A DNA stretch of 64,000 nucleotides from NCBI GenBank assembly GCA_949372755.1, contig CASIBO010000003.1, forward strand, positions 1 through 64,000, in the 5' to 3' direction. Numbering within the stretch: position 1 is the stretch's first letter; each line of letters starts with the position of its first letter. The stretch comes from UBA9926 sp018645765. GTDB taxonomy: Bacteria > Pseudomonadota > Gammaproteobacteria > Pseudomonadales > Azotimanducaceae. The position numbers and the translations under genes are program-made. The notes below the pieces were generated by a model that saw only the letters and a list, made by a program, of their open reading frames with translations, was not told where the DNA came from and searched no databases. This document shows positions 33,767-42,868 of the stretch, piece by piece.

Positions 33767-36700
33767 CTAGCAACCCGTGGTGGTTAACAGCTTACCGCTC
33801 CCCCCCACCTCATTCTCGTACGCAACGGCCGGCGCATATCGCGAGGGTGCTGGGAGGTAGTCCGCCGGGTCACGGCGCACTGGGTTCATATTATCGACGA
33901 TTAAATAGCTACGATCCTGCGAGCCCTTCAAGGTGCAATTGCTTGATATGAACTCTGGTAACACTTGAAAACCCGTATTAAGTTCCGCGCTGATAGGATT
34001 CACCTCTTGGTTCGGTGACTCAATTTCCACCGTGCCATCAATGCCGCGCTGAGAGGAGGCAGAGATCAGCGTTTCTGTATCGGCCAAGAAGTTATTTGCC
34101 ACCAAATCAATATTGCCACCGGTACCTGCATTAGCCTGAGCGACGATCTGACTCTGTCGGATCGTAAACAACTCCGGATCGATCGTTACGTTGCCCCCGC
34201 CGCTACTTTCTGTAACACCGTTTGCCGATGCAGAAATGATACTTTGATCAATTCGTATTCGATTTAAAGTTTGTATATTAATACTGCCACCACCACTGAG
34301 CGCGGAAGTCGTCTGGATCGCACCACGAACAATCTGCAAGGTATCCGGTACGATCAAAGTAATATCGCCGGCATCGCTCACCCCGGTAGCGGATGAGGAG
34401 ATGACAGCTTCAGAAAAAACATCCAGCAAATTCGCCTCAATAAGGATGTCACCTCCGACACCGCTTCCTGTGGTGTCTGAACTGATTACACTATTGTTCA
34501 GAAGCGTTCCGGCACCGGCCGTAATATCAATCCGGCCAGCATTTCCATCACTGTTGGCAGATGCGCTTAACGTCGATTGGTTTAATCGGAATGTTCCCGT
34601 ATCAATGACCAAGTCACCGCCGGAACCGGACGTTGTGGTGATCAAAGTGATTAGACCATTATCAATGTTCAACTCGCGTGTGGCGATTGATATGCTCCCA
34701 GCATCGCCGCTGCCGCCACTGGATCGGCCGTTTAGGTTACCTTGGTTTAAGATATCCATCTGATCAGCAGCGATAAAGATAGTACCACCACGACCGGTTC
34801 CCTCGGTTTCCGTGATCAGGGTAGACCCGTCAATCAGGAGCGTACTCCCACTTAATCTGATAAACCCGCCAGCGCCTGGCCCGAGTGTTGAACTATCGAT
34901 TATTGAATCGGTTAGAGAAATGCCGCTTGCAAGCAAAGAAATATCGGCACCTTGGCCAGCTCCAAGCGTCTCGCCCTGAATAATGGTGTCGGTCGCATTA
35001 ATTGTATCTGCCATCAAAATAACCTGTCCGGCATCTCCGACCGTTAACGTTTCAGTTGCGATCAAGCTGTTATCCAATATTAGACTCGTCCCTGCGATGG
35101 TCAGTTCGCCGGCATCACCGGTGCCCCTCAATGCAGAGATGTTAATCTCGCTATCCTGCCCAAGCGTTATTTCAGGCGACTTGATTTCAACGAGACCACC
35201 GGCGCCACTGCCGAGCGCCTCGGCCTCTATGCGCGCGTTGGTCAGATCAAACGAGTCTGTGGCGCTTAAAATAATCTCACCGCCATCACCGCTGCTAAAA
35301 GAATCACTCTCTAGGGCGCTTCCGCCGTCAATACTGATCGTGTCCGCACTTAATGCAATAAAGCCGCCGGCACCGACGCCTTCTGTCGAGCTGTTGATGA
35401 GCGTCCCAGACAACGTAATATCCTCTGCTGTAAGCGCAATATCGGCAGCCTTACCCTCCCCAAATGTTTCGCCTTTGATATCCGCATCAACCGCCGTGAT
35501 CGTGGTGCCTGCGAGGGTCAGCACCCCGCCGTCACCGGTGCCACTCAAGGCAGAGATGTTAATCTCGCTATCCGGTCCAAGCGTTATTTCAGGCGCCTTG
35601 ATTTCAACGAGACCACCGGCGCCACTGCTGAGCACCTCGGCCTCAATGCGCGCGTTGGTCAGATCAAACGAATCTGTGGCGCTTAAAATAATCTCACCGC
35701 CATCACCACTGCTAAAAGAATCACTCTCTAGGGCGCTTCCGCCGTCAATACTGATCGTGTCGGCACTTAATGCAATAAAGCCGCCGGCACCGACGCCTTC
35801 TGTCGAGCTGTTGATGAGCGTCCCAGACAACGTAATGTCCTCTGCTGTAAGCGCAATGTCGGCGCCCTTACCCTCCCCAAACGTTTCGCCTTTGATATCC
35901 GCATCAACCGCCGTGATCGTGGTGCCTGCGAGGGTCAGCACCCCGGCGTTGCCCGTGCCACTCAACGCAGAGATGTTAATCTCGCTATCCTGTCCAAGGG
36001 TTATTTCAGGCGCATTAATTTCAACGAGACCACCGGCGCCACTGCCGAGCACCTCGGCCTCTATGCGCGCGTTGGTCAGATCAAACGAGTCTGTGGCGCT
36101 TAAAATAATCTCACCGCCATCACCGCTGCTAAAAGAATCACTCTCTAGGGCGCTTCCGCCGTCAATACTGATCGTGTCGGCACTTAATGCAATAAAGCCG
36201 CCGGCACCGACGCCTTCTGTCGAGCTGTTGATGAGCGTCCCAGTCAACGTAATGTCCTCTGCTGTAAGCGCAATATCGGCGCCCTTACCCTCACCAAATG
36301 TTTCGCCTTTGATGTCCGCATCAACCGCCGTGATCGTGGTGCCTGCGAGGGTCAGCACCCCGGCGTCACCGGTGCCCCTCAAGGCAGAGATGTTAATCTC
36401 GCTATCCGGTCCAAGGGTTATTTCAGGCGACTTGATCTCAACGAGACCGCCCGCACCACTGCCGAGCGCCTCGGCCTCTATGCGCGCGTTCGTCAGATCA
36501 AACGAATCTGTGGCGCTTAAAATAATATCGCCGCCATCCCCACTGCTAAAAGCATCACTCTCTAGGGCGCTTCCGCCGTCAATACTGATCGTGTCGGCAC
36601 TTAATGCAATAAAGCCGCCGGCACCGACGCCTTCTGTCGAGCTGTTGATGAGCGTCCCAGACAACGTAATATCCTCTGCTGTAAGCGCAATATCGGCGCC

Positions 36701-38671
36701 CTTACCCTCACCAAACGTTTCGCCTTTGATATCCGCATCAACCGCCGTGATCGTGGTGCCTGCGAGGGTCAGCACCCCGGCGTTGCCCGTGCCACTCAAC
36801 GCAGAGATATTAATCTCGCTATCCTGTCCAAGCGTTATTTCAGGCGCATTAATTTCAACGAGACCACCGGCGCCACTGCTGAGCACCTCGGCCTCTATGC
36901 GCGCGTTGGTCAGATCAAACGAACTGGTGGCGCTTAAAATAATCTCACCGCCATCCCCACTGCTAAAAGAATCACTCTCTAGGGCGCTTCCGCCGTCAAT
37001 ACTGATCGTGTCCGCACTTAATGCAATAAAGCCGCCGGCACCGGCGCCTTCTGTCGAGCTGTTGATGAGCGTCCCAGTCAACGTAATATCCTCTGCTGTA
37101 AGCGCAATATCGGCGCCCTTACCCTCACCAAACGTTTCGCCTTTGATATCCGCATCAACCGCCGTGATCGTGGTGCCTGCGAGGGTCAGCACCCCGGCGT
37201 TGCCCGTGCCACTCAACGCAGAGATATTAATCTCGCTATCCTGTCCAAGCGTTATTTCAGGCGCATTAATTTCAACGAGACCACCGGCGCCACTGCTGAG
37301 CACCTCGGCCTCTATGCGCGCGTTCGTCAGATCAAACGAACTGGTGGCGCTTAAAATAATCTCACCGCCATCACCGCTACTAAAAGAATCGCTCTCTATG
37401 GTGCTTCCGCCGTCAATACTGATCGTGTCACCACTCAAAGCAATAGAGCCCCCGATGCCAGCGCCCGTAGTACTTGCGTTGACGGCGACACCGCGCCAAG
37501 AGAGCATTTCACCGCTCATCGATATCAGTCCCGCTTCGCCAAGACCTTCTGTTTGCGCTTTGATTGAAGTCTGGCTCAGACCAATATTGGTTGCTTGGAT
37601 CAAAAAAGATCCGCCCACCCCGCCACCAAAGGTAGCTAGCAAAAATTCAGAATCGGTTATCTTGACGTTTTGCGCCGACAGGCTAATGGTTCCGGCATCA
37701 CCACCATTATCTAGGGTGGACTTTGAAGAAACATCAACCGTTGAGCCATCAGCTATCAAAATCGTTGTAGCATCAAGCAAGATGTCACTACCGCGGGCCA
37801 AGCCCTCCGTCTCACCGCGCATTTCCACGTTACTAAAGGTCATGGTGGGCGCTGTTACTTGAATCGTTGCGCCTTCCCCAGCGCCCTCACGACCGTAACC
37901 AGCTATGACCGTATCGACCGCATATAGGGTTCCTCCTCGAAAAAAGATATCACCCCCATCGGTTTCAAGCCGACTATCTTGAATCTTGATATCGCCCTCA
38001 GTGGCATCACTTGTCTCAATGCTGATCGCCTGGGCGTATAGATTGACGTTGCTAAGGCCGATCGCGTCCGAGTTTACGCTTAGGTTCTGCTCGGGGGCAG
38101 CCACTTCACCAGACGCGCCAAGACTACTCGTTATCTTAATGGCGCCGCGACTGTTCTCAAGAAAGCCAAAAGAAGCAATCTCACCAGTGCTCAAGGTAGA
38201 CCTATCCGATAAATTGCTAAAATAGCGGGCACGATCGGCAAATTCGAGGTAGTCAGCCGTCGAGAGATGGAAAGTGCCATCGACATCGACGACAGCGCCA
38301 TCGGTAAATAGGAACCCAGCAGGATTAACCAGCCAAAGTGAGGCGCCACTGATACTCGACGTTATCGATCCACCGATTGACGACGATCCCCCAGTCACGC
38401 GACTCACAATATTAATAATGCTCGTTGGACCAGAGAAGTTTGCATGCTCTCCCGAATCGATATTAAACAGATCAAAGCTGTGAAATAGATTTTGTCCGGC
38501 CTGCTCACCAAGATCCGCGGTTATGTCGTAGGTATAGCCATTGCCGGCAGCGACTGGATCGCCAGGATTAATCGAAGGAGAGCCCACGGAGCCGTCGAGC
38601 GTCACTTCCGCATCGGCAAGCGCCGCGCCAAGTAATGCGAAGACTAGGATTAGACGCAATTTAAAATGCAT
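33767..38671 (-). CDS. two-partner secretion exoprotein TpsA, FHA-type (1634 aa)
   Basis: The start is set at ATG 38671 (signal peptide LRLILVFALLGAALADAEV); the longer frame runs into the upstream gene. Residues 20-230 are the TPS secretion domain of filamentous-haemagglutinin type (FDLFNIDSGEHANFSGPTSI, then GASLWLVNPAGFLF). The body is a beta-helix of Gly/Ser/Thr-rich rungs including five 139-residue units nearly identical to each other. The C-terminus has the Cys...DPADYLPAP-type tail seen in cyanobacterial-style members and ends in a terminal Cys. No haemolysin, nuclease or CDI toxin domain is seen. Secreted by the adjacent TpsB; adhesion or surface display is likely. Last gene of a three-gene operon, overlapping TpsB by 11 bases. 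Confidence 0.92.
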   Translation of the reverse strand: MHFKLRLILVFALLGAALADAEVTLDGSVGSPSINPGDPVAAGNGYTYDITADLGEQAGQNLFHSFDLFNIDSGEHANFSGPTSIINIVSRVTGGSSSIGGSITSSISGASLWLVNPAGFLFTDGAVVDVDGTFHLSTADYLEFADRARYFSNLSDRSTLSTGEIASFGFLENSRGAIKITSSLGASGEVAAPEQNLSVNSDAIGLSNVNLYAQAISIETSDATEGDIKIQDSRLETDGGDIFFRGGTLYAVDTVIAGYGREGAGEGATIQVTAPTMTFSNVEMRGETEGLARGSDILLDATTILIADGSTVDVSSKSTLDNGGDAGTISLSAQNVKITDSEFLLATFGGGVGGSFLIQATNIGLSQTSIKAQTEGLGEAGLISMSGEMLSWRGVAVNASTTGAGIGGSIALSGDTISIDGGSTIESDSFSSGDGGEIILSATSSFDLTNARIEAEVLSSGAGGLVEINAPEITLGQDSEINISALSGTGNAGVLTLAGTTITAVDADIKGETFGEGKGADIALTAEDITLTGTLINSSTEGAGAGGFIALSADTISIDGGSALESDSFSSGDGGEIILSATSSFDLTNARIEAEVLSSGAGGLVEINAPEITLGQDSEINISALSGTGNAGVLTLAGTTITAVDADIKGETFGEGKGADIALTAEDITLSGTLINSSTEGVGAGGFIALSADTISIDGGSALESDAFSSGDGGDIILSATDSFDLTNARIEAEALGSGAGGLVEIKSPEITLGPDSEINISALRGTGDAGVLTLAGTTITAVDADIKGETFGEGKGADIALTAEDITLTGTLINSSTEGVGAGGFIALSADTISIDGGSALESDSFSSGDGGEIILSATDSFDLTNARIEAEVLGSGAGGLVEINAPEITLGQDSEINISALSGTGNAGVLTLAGTTITAVDADIKGETFGEGKGADIALTAEDITLSGTLINSSTEGVGAGGFIALSADTISIDGGSALESDSFSSGDGGEIILSATDSFDLTNARIEAEVLSSGAGGLVEIKAPEITLGPDSEINISALSGTGDGGVLTLAGTTITAVDADIKGETFGEGKAADIALTAEDITLSGTLINSSTEGVGAGGFIALSADTISIDGGSALESDSFSSGDGGEIILSATDSFDLTNARIEAEALGSGAGGLVEIKSPEITLGQDSEINISALRGTGDAGELTIAGTSLILDNSLIATETLTVGDAGQVILMADTINATDTIIQGETLGAGQGADISLLASGISLTDSIIDSSTLGPGAGGFIRLSGSTLLIDGSTLITETEGTGRGGTIFIAADQMDILNQGNLNGRSSGGSGDAGSISIATRELNIDNGLITLITTTSGSGGDLVIDTGTFRLNQSTLSASANSDGNAGRIDITAGAGTLLNNSVISSDTTGSGVGGDILIEANLLDVFSEAVISSSATGVSDAGDITLIVPDTLQIVRGAIQTTSALSGGGSINIQTLNRIRIDQSIISASANGVTESSGGGNVTIDPELFTIRQSQIVAQANAGTGGNIDLVANNFLADTETLISASSQRGIDGTVEIESPNQEVNPISAELNTGFQVLPEFISSNCTLKGSQDRSYLIVDNMNPVRRDPADYLPAPSRYAPAVAYENEVGGSGKLLTTTGC
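35129..37447 (-). repeat. tandem 417-bp units (five, plus a partial sixth) inside tpsA
   Basis: Five in-frame 139-codon units occupy 35129-37213. Each runs from SGTGNAGVLTLAGTTITAVD to EITLGQDSEINISAL, with only scattered differences (N/D, G/S, V/A, T/S). The last 78 codons of another unit precede them (to about 37447). High identity implies recent duplication or gene conversion, and the number may vary between strains. Assembly collapse or expansion is possible here. Confidence 0.92.
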
Positions 38672-40520
38672 GTCGATACTCCAGGCGAAAGTGCACGCCG
38701 TCATCTTGTAAGTCATATTCCGAGGTTTTAAATTCGTCAAATCCATGCGCCAGATACAATTCAACACTCAATCTCGTTGAATGCTTCAGAACAACGCCGA
38801 TACCGATGCTTGCAAGGTCCGACCGTCCGGTAGCAGCAGAATCCTTATGATTTTCTCCGCGCCCCCAATCCACGAACCCGATCAAGTCGACCCAGATGGG
38901 TAGGTCGGGCCGATAGTGCGCTTCTAGTGAAGCAAGGTACGCGTTATCCCGAACAACTTGATTCTGCCGGTAGCCGCGCACTGTTTTAATGCCACCCAGG
39001 GCGTATTTTTCGATCGACAAAAGCGGGTCAGCGGCATGTTGCACAAGGGCTTTAGCCGTGACATGAAGTCTTTCCTTAAGCAGCTTTGAATATTGGATCT
39101 GGGCAAGATAACTGGTGAACTGCGCATTCGGTGAGTCGCCGCTATTTGTTGCTTCAAACTTTGATGTCCCTCGAGAAACCGCGACCCGGGCGGCTAAGGA
39201 GTCGTTGATATTGCGTTGTGTATAAGAAATCGCGGCCCGAACCGGTGCTACTTTGCTTTCCCCGTTGATCGCACCTTCGGAAAATGAAAAGGGTTGGCCT
39301 AAAAGGGTTGTTTGATTGCGTCTAAGGTCCAGTGACAACTCAAAAGAAAGGTCGCTGGTAAGCGTTTTCTGTATCGGCCAATTAAGCTTTACCCCGAGCG
39401 ACTCAGTTTCACTCTCCACATCGATTTGATTGAAAGGTTCTTCGATCACAGACGAGTCGCTCAGCGCATATTGAACTTGTAAGCTTGCACCCGGTACCGA
39501 CAGCGGTAGAAAAATCGATGCGTCCTGTGCGTCCAACCCTTCAGTCACAGAAGATCCAAATTGAAGCGTCTCTCCCCACCCGCTTAAGTTACTGGCACGA
39601 GCAGTCAACGTCGCAGTTTGACTACCAATCGACGGCGACCGATCGTTGGCTAACGCTAATCCCAGGCTGAATCTAGGCTGCGTTTTAACATTAAGCGCAA
39701 GCGTCGCTTCTCCCAGTCGAATGCCGGCAGCCACTCTCGCATCAATTTGGGACACCAAGGGGTCTTGTTCAAGGCGTTTAAGGGCGTCTTGCAGTTCCAC
39801 CAGATTAAACGGTTCGTTTATCTCTAGCCGCCGCTTGATGTACCCATCTTTTAGCCTGCTCGCTATTTGAATATCGGTAATCTTTCCGCTGATGAAATCT
39901 AATTTAAGTTCGCCACCCCGAATCTGTTGATCGGGAATAACCATGCCGGTATTGACGAAGCCCTTGTTCACATACAGCTGATTGATGCGGTCTTGCGTCG
40001 CCAGTAGCGCTGACGTTTCTACCGGTTTTCCCGTTATCGTTAGTAGTAACGTCGCGACGTCATCTTGCAGCGCAGGGGCCTGATATATAAACCGGTTAAT
40101 TTCGACGCTGGCTTGCTCACTGATTGGCAGAACCCGTTCTAGCTTGCTTGGCCTAGCGGATCGGTTTTCTTGTTCGGACGGGTTATTGAAATAAACCCAT
40201 GTTTCTTTGAAGCCTTGTCGCGACGCTTCGCGTTGCAATAGTTGAGCACTATCGGAGTCATCAAAGGGCCCAATACGGACCCTAAACCGCGTCTCGTCTT
40301 GTACTTTTGCCTCAATAATTTCAGCCTTGGCTTTGCTAAATCTAGGTCTACTTGATGCCGACTGGTTCCCGACAAAATTTTGAAAAAAGACCGCTACTTG
40401 CGCGAGCTGTTCTTCTGCACCTGTCCTAGATTCAAAACTGCCAGTCACGACAATCGCCGGACTAGCAAAGCCAGGTGACCCCAACAAAAGTCCGACAACA
40501 ACGGTCAACCATCTCATCAT
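38661..40520 (-). CDS. TpsB outer-membrane transporter with N-terminal SPOR domain (619 aa)
   Basis: The signal peptide (WLTVVVGLLLGSPGFASP) is followed by a SPOR-like domain at about 22-112 (AIVVTGSFESRTGAEEQLAQ, then RFRVRIGPFDDSDSAQLLQR). Then come a linker, a POTRA-2 domain (about 155-215: LLLTITGKPVETSALLATQD, GMVIPDQQIRGGELKLDFI), a second POTRA, and a FhaC/ShlB barrel from about 290 with the conserved VRGYRQNQVV strand motif and a terminal RLEYRHAF. It exports TpsA. The SPOR domain is not part of standard TpsB proteins and would tether the transporter to peptidoglycan. Its start overlaps the CHAT gene by 4 bases. Confidence 0.9.
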   Translation of the reverse strand: MMRWLTVVVGLLLGSPGFASPAIVVTGSFESRTGAEEQLAQVAVFFQNFVGNQSASSRPRFSKAKAEIIEAKVQDETRFRVRIGPFDDSDSAQLLQREASRQGFKETWVYFNNPSEQENRSARPSKLERVLPISEQASVEINRFIYQAPALQDDVATLLLTITGKPVETSALLATQDRINQLYVNKGFVNTGMVIPDQQIRGGELKLDFISGKITDIQIASRLKDGYIKRRLEINEPFNLVELQDALKRLEQDPLVSQIDARVAAGIRLGEATLALNVKTQPRFSLGLALANDRSPSIGSQTATLTARASNLSGWGETLQFGSSVTEGLDAQDASIFLPLSVPGASLQVQYALSDSSVIEEPFNQIDVESETESLGVKLNWPIQKTLTSDLSFELSLDLRRNQTTLLGQPFSFSEGAINGESKVAPVRAAISYTQRNINDSLAARVAVSRGTSKFEATNSGDSPNAQFTSYLAQIQYSKLLKERLHVTAKALVQHAADPLLSIEKYALGGIKTVRGYRQNQVVRDNAYLASLEAHYRPDLPIWVDLIGFVDWGRGENHKDSAATGRSDLASIGIGVVLKHSTRLSVELYLAHGFDEFKTSEYDLQDDGVHFRLEYRHAF

Positions 40521-42676
40521 AACCAGTTACCAATCAGTAAAAACGGCGCCCAATCTGAAGGGTGACTATACCGCTCGGAGTCTATGAGCTTCGTCTGAGC
40601 GCTTCTAAGTGCTTCGGCTTTGTTGCGGTTGCCCTTGGACGTATATTCGTAAAAGCTACCAACAATCAGAACGGTCGCTGCGTCGCTGATCTGCCATAGC
40701 GTTGCAACAGCGCTTCTGGCCCCTGCCTTCAACGCCACACCTGCGAGCCCAAGCGCTGCACGATTATCGCCAACGGCCGTTTCACAAGCACTCAGCACGA
40801 GCAGGTCTAGAGTGTTACCAGTTTGTCGTCTGCTACCGATACTCTGCTCTAACAAGTCCATGGTTAGCTTTCCATCATATGTGAGCAAATAGGATTGTTG
40901 CGGGTTGCTGTCGAAGTGGCCGTGGGTCGCAATGTGCACAATGGAGTAATCTTCTGAGCCTAACTGCGTTTCAATCGTGCTGAGTTGGAACGCCTCGTTA
41001 TGTAATATTGTTGCACCATGTTGGTCCTCAAGTTTATCCAGTTCACTCGGCACGCCCGGTAAGCCCGAAAAACCCTGGACTGCATGTGAGATGCCGCCCG
41101 CAAAAAAAGAAGCATCCTCGGCATCAAGCGGTTTTGGAAAAGTCAGGCTGATACCAGGTGTCGTCGCAATTGCGTACTTTTCGATCATGTATTGCTCGCC
41201 ATCATAAATGGCAGCAAATGGAATGGTTCGGAGAATGCCATCGGGTATGACCAACAAGGTTTCAACGTTATTCGCCTGAAACAGTGACTCAAGATCGGCG
41301 AAGACGATGTCATATAGCTCCTCTCCAAGTGCTTTGTATTCATCATCACCCTGGTCAATTTCCAGGTTATAACGAAAATCGTTGGCCAATTGTTCCAAAT
41401 CTGACGCCTCAATCTGATGAATAAATTGGTGCACCTCGTCGCCAATATTCACAAGGATCTCTAATCGATCCGCAAGAATCACCGGATACAAAACGGCTGT
41501 GGCGGCTTCGACGAGTTTCAAGTCAACCGCCTGGTCTGGCACCACGCAATCGTTTTGGAAATAATCTTGTAGCTCTGCAGATTTAGATTGCTCTAGGACC
41601 ATCTGGACCTCGTTTAAAAAGTCCTGCTGATTCGCAGCTGTTTTAGCCTCAGAGGCAGCCGTGAGCAGCAAGTCGGAGAATTCGGCAAAAAGCGGCTGAA
41701 CCTTCTGCGGGAAGGTAAATGGAGAACCATTAATCAGTTCGGTTCTCACTTTTTCGAGCGTGGTAATAGCCGTTTGATATCCAGCGATTGCCTCATCGAT
41801 TTTACCTTGCTTGCGATAAGCGCGCGCTAGTTGCCACTGCCATAAATAGGCGCTCTCAAAAGATCGACTGGTATTCGCCAGGAAATTTGCAGTGGTTAGC
41901 TTTCGGATACCGTCTTCGAGCTTTGACTGGTCAATCAAAAATCGCCCCTGATGCCCAACGGCATAGCTTTGTAGTCGAACCTGCCCTTGCTCTTTTGCTG
42001 TGCTTTCAGCTTGTTTGAGCAGCACTAAAGCGTGCCTAGCGTACTGACCGAGCCCTGTTTGGTCCGAAAACCTAATCAACAAGTCCGCGATTGATATTTG
42101 AATTTCAACAGAATCTGGAAGTAAGCCAATCGTTGCTGAGCGCGGTAAAATTTGCTCTACAATGCCAAGCGCCTTCTTGGGGTTTTTGTTGTCCAACTCG
42201 TGTCGCAGATGATTTGCAAGAATCGTCAGGGTCATTGACCTGTCACCCGAACTGGCGCTGGCCGCATAAGCTTGCGCAAACGTTTTAGAGGCCTCTTTAG
42301 GACTATTGAGGATGCTCTGAACGGTCGCGCGAATGTTTAACGCTTGAGCTTCGATTCTGCTTGGCTGCGATTGATCCAGAATGCGACTAATCTGCTCTAA
42401 ACTTGTCGGGTAGTTTCCCAACTCGAAATGGAGTTGGGCGAGTAACAAACCTGTTTCTGACTGATTTTCACCACCCTGCTCGGACAATGCTTCAGCCTGT
42501 TGCAGTAATTCAACAGCCCGAGCGCGGTAGCCTTGATCTCGAAAGACACGGGCCTCTGCTACTAGATCGTTACGAAGTACGCTATCGGTATTGGGAGAAC
42601 TGGCCGGCACAGCAGAAAAGGCCTGGCTTAACCCCAGAAAAACCAGCCCGAGAATCCAACCTACTTGAAAAAACAT
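40517..42676 (-). CDS. exported TPR-CHAT protein, caspase-like protease (719 aa)
   Basis: The signal peptide FFQVGWILGLVFLGLSQAFSAV gives periplasmic or extracellular export. Residues 35-345 are helical TPR-like repeats (ARVFRDQGYRARAVELLQQA, TGLLLAQLHFELGNYPTSLE, LARAYRKQGKIDEAIAGYQT). Residues about 390-719 form a CHAT domain with the caspase-type dyad His585 (HIATHGHF) and Cys631 (LSACETAVG), then AGARSAVATLWQISD and WAPFLLIGNW. Catalytic residues are intact, so proteolytic activity is expected. It is the first gene of the CHAT-TpsB-TpsA operon. Processing of TpsA or of a target on the cell surface is an inference. Confidence 0.93.
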   Translation of the reverse strand: MFFQVGWILGLVFLGLSQAFSAVPASSPNTDSVLRNDLVAEARVFRDQGYRARAVELLQQAEALSEQGGENQSETGLLLAQLHFELGNYPTSLEQISRILDQSQPSRIEAQALNIRATVQSILNSPKEASKTFAQAYAASASSGDRSMTLTILANHLRHELDNKNPKKALGIVEQILPRSATIGLLPDSVEIQISIADLLIRFSDQTGLGQYARHALVLLKQAESTAKEQGQVRLQSYAVGHQGRFLIDQSKLEDGIRKLTTANFLANTSRSFESAYLWQWQLARAYRKQGKIDEAIAGYQTAITTLEKVRTELINGSPFTFPQKVQPLFAEFSDLLLTAASEAKTAANQQDFLNEVQMVLEQSKSAELQDYFQNDCVVPDQAVDLKLVEAATAVLYPVILADRLEILVNIGDEVHQFIHQIEASDLEQLANDFRYNLEIDQGDDEYKALGEELYDIVFADLESLFQANNVETLLVIPDGILRTIPFAAIYDGEQYMIEKYAIATTPGISLTFPKPLDAEDASFFAGGISHAVQGFSGLPGVPSELDKLEDQHGATILHNEAFQLSTIETQLGSEDYSIVHIATHGHFDSNPQQSYLLTYDGKLTMDLLEQSIGSRRQTGNTLDLLVLSACETAVGDNRAALGLAGVALKAGARSAVATLWQISDAATVLIVGSFYEYTSKGNRNKAEALRSAQTKLIDSERYSHPSDWAPFLLIGNWL

Positions 42677-42868
42677 CGTTCATTCCTAAAGCAGTTCAAT
42701 AGCTCATCCGCGGGCCGGCACGATAACACGTTGCATTCAAATTGGGAATTTCAAAACGGCTAACAACACTTTCTAAGCAAGATAGCGATACTCAGCCGCT
42801 CGTTTTAAACCTGCTATTTTCAATGGCTCGCTAGTACCTAATTTAGGTAACACTATTTTTTAAAAAAA

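Noticed and set aside
35129..37447. Possible CRISPR-like array
   Set aside because: Units are 417 bp, contiguous and coding without unique spacers, so they are tandem protein repeats.
34983..37862. A 959-codon open frame on the plus strand opposite tpsA
   Set aside because: It is the shadow of the repeat region: its Ser/Pro/Ala-rich repetitive text exactly mirrors the 417-bp units, whose length is a multiple of three. There is no signal or domain.
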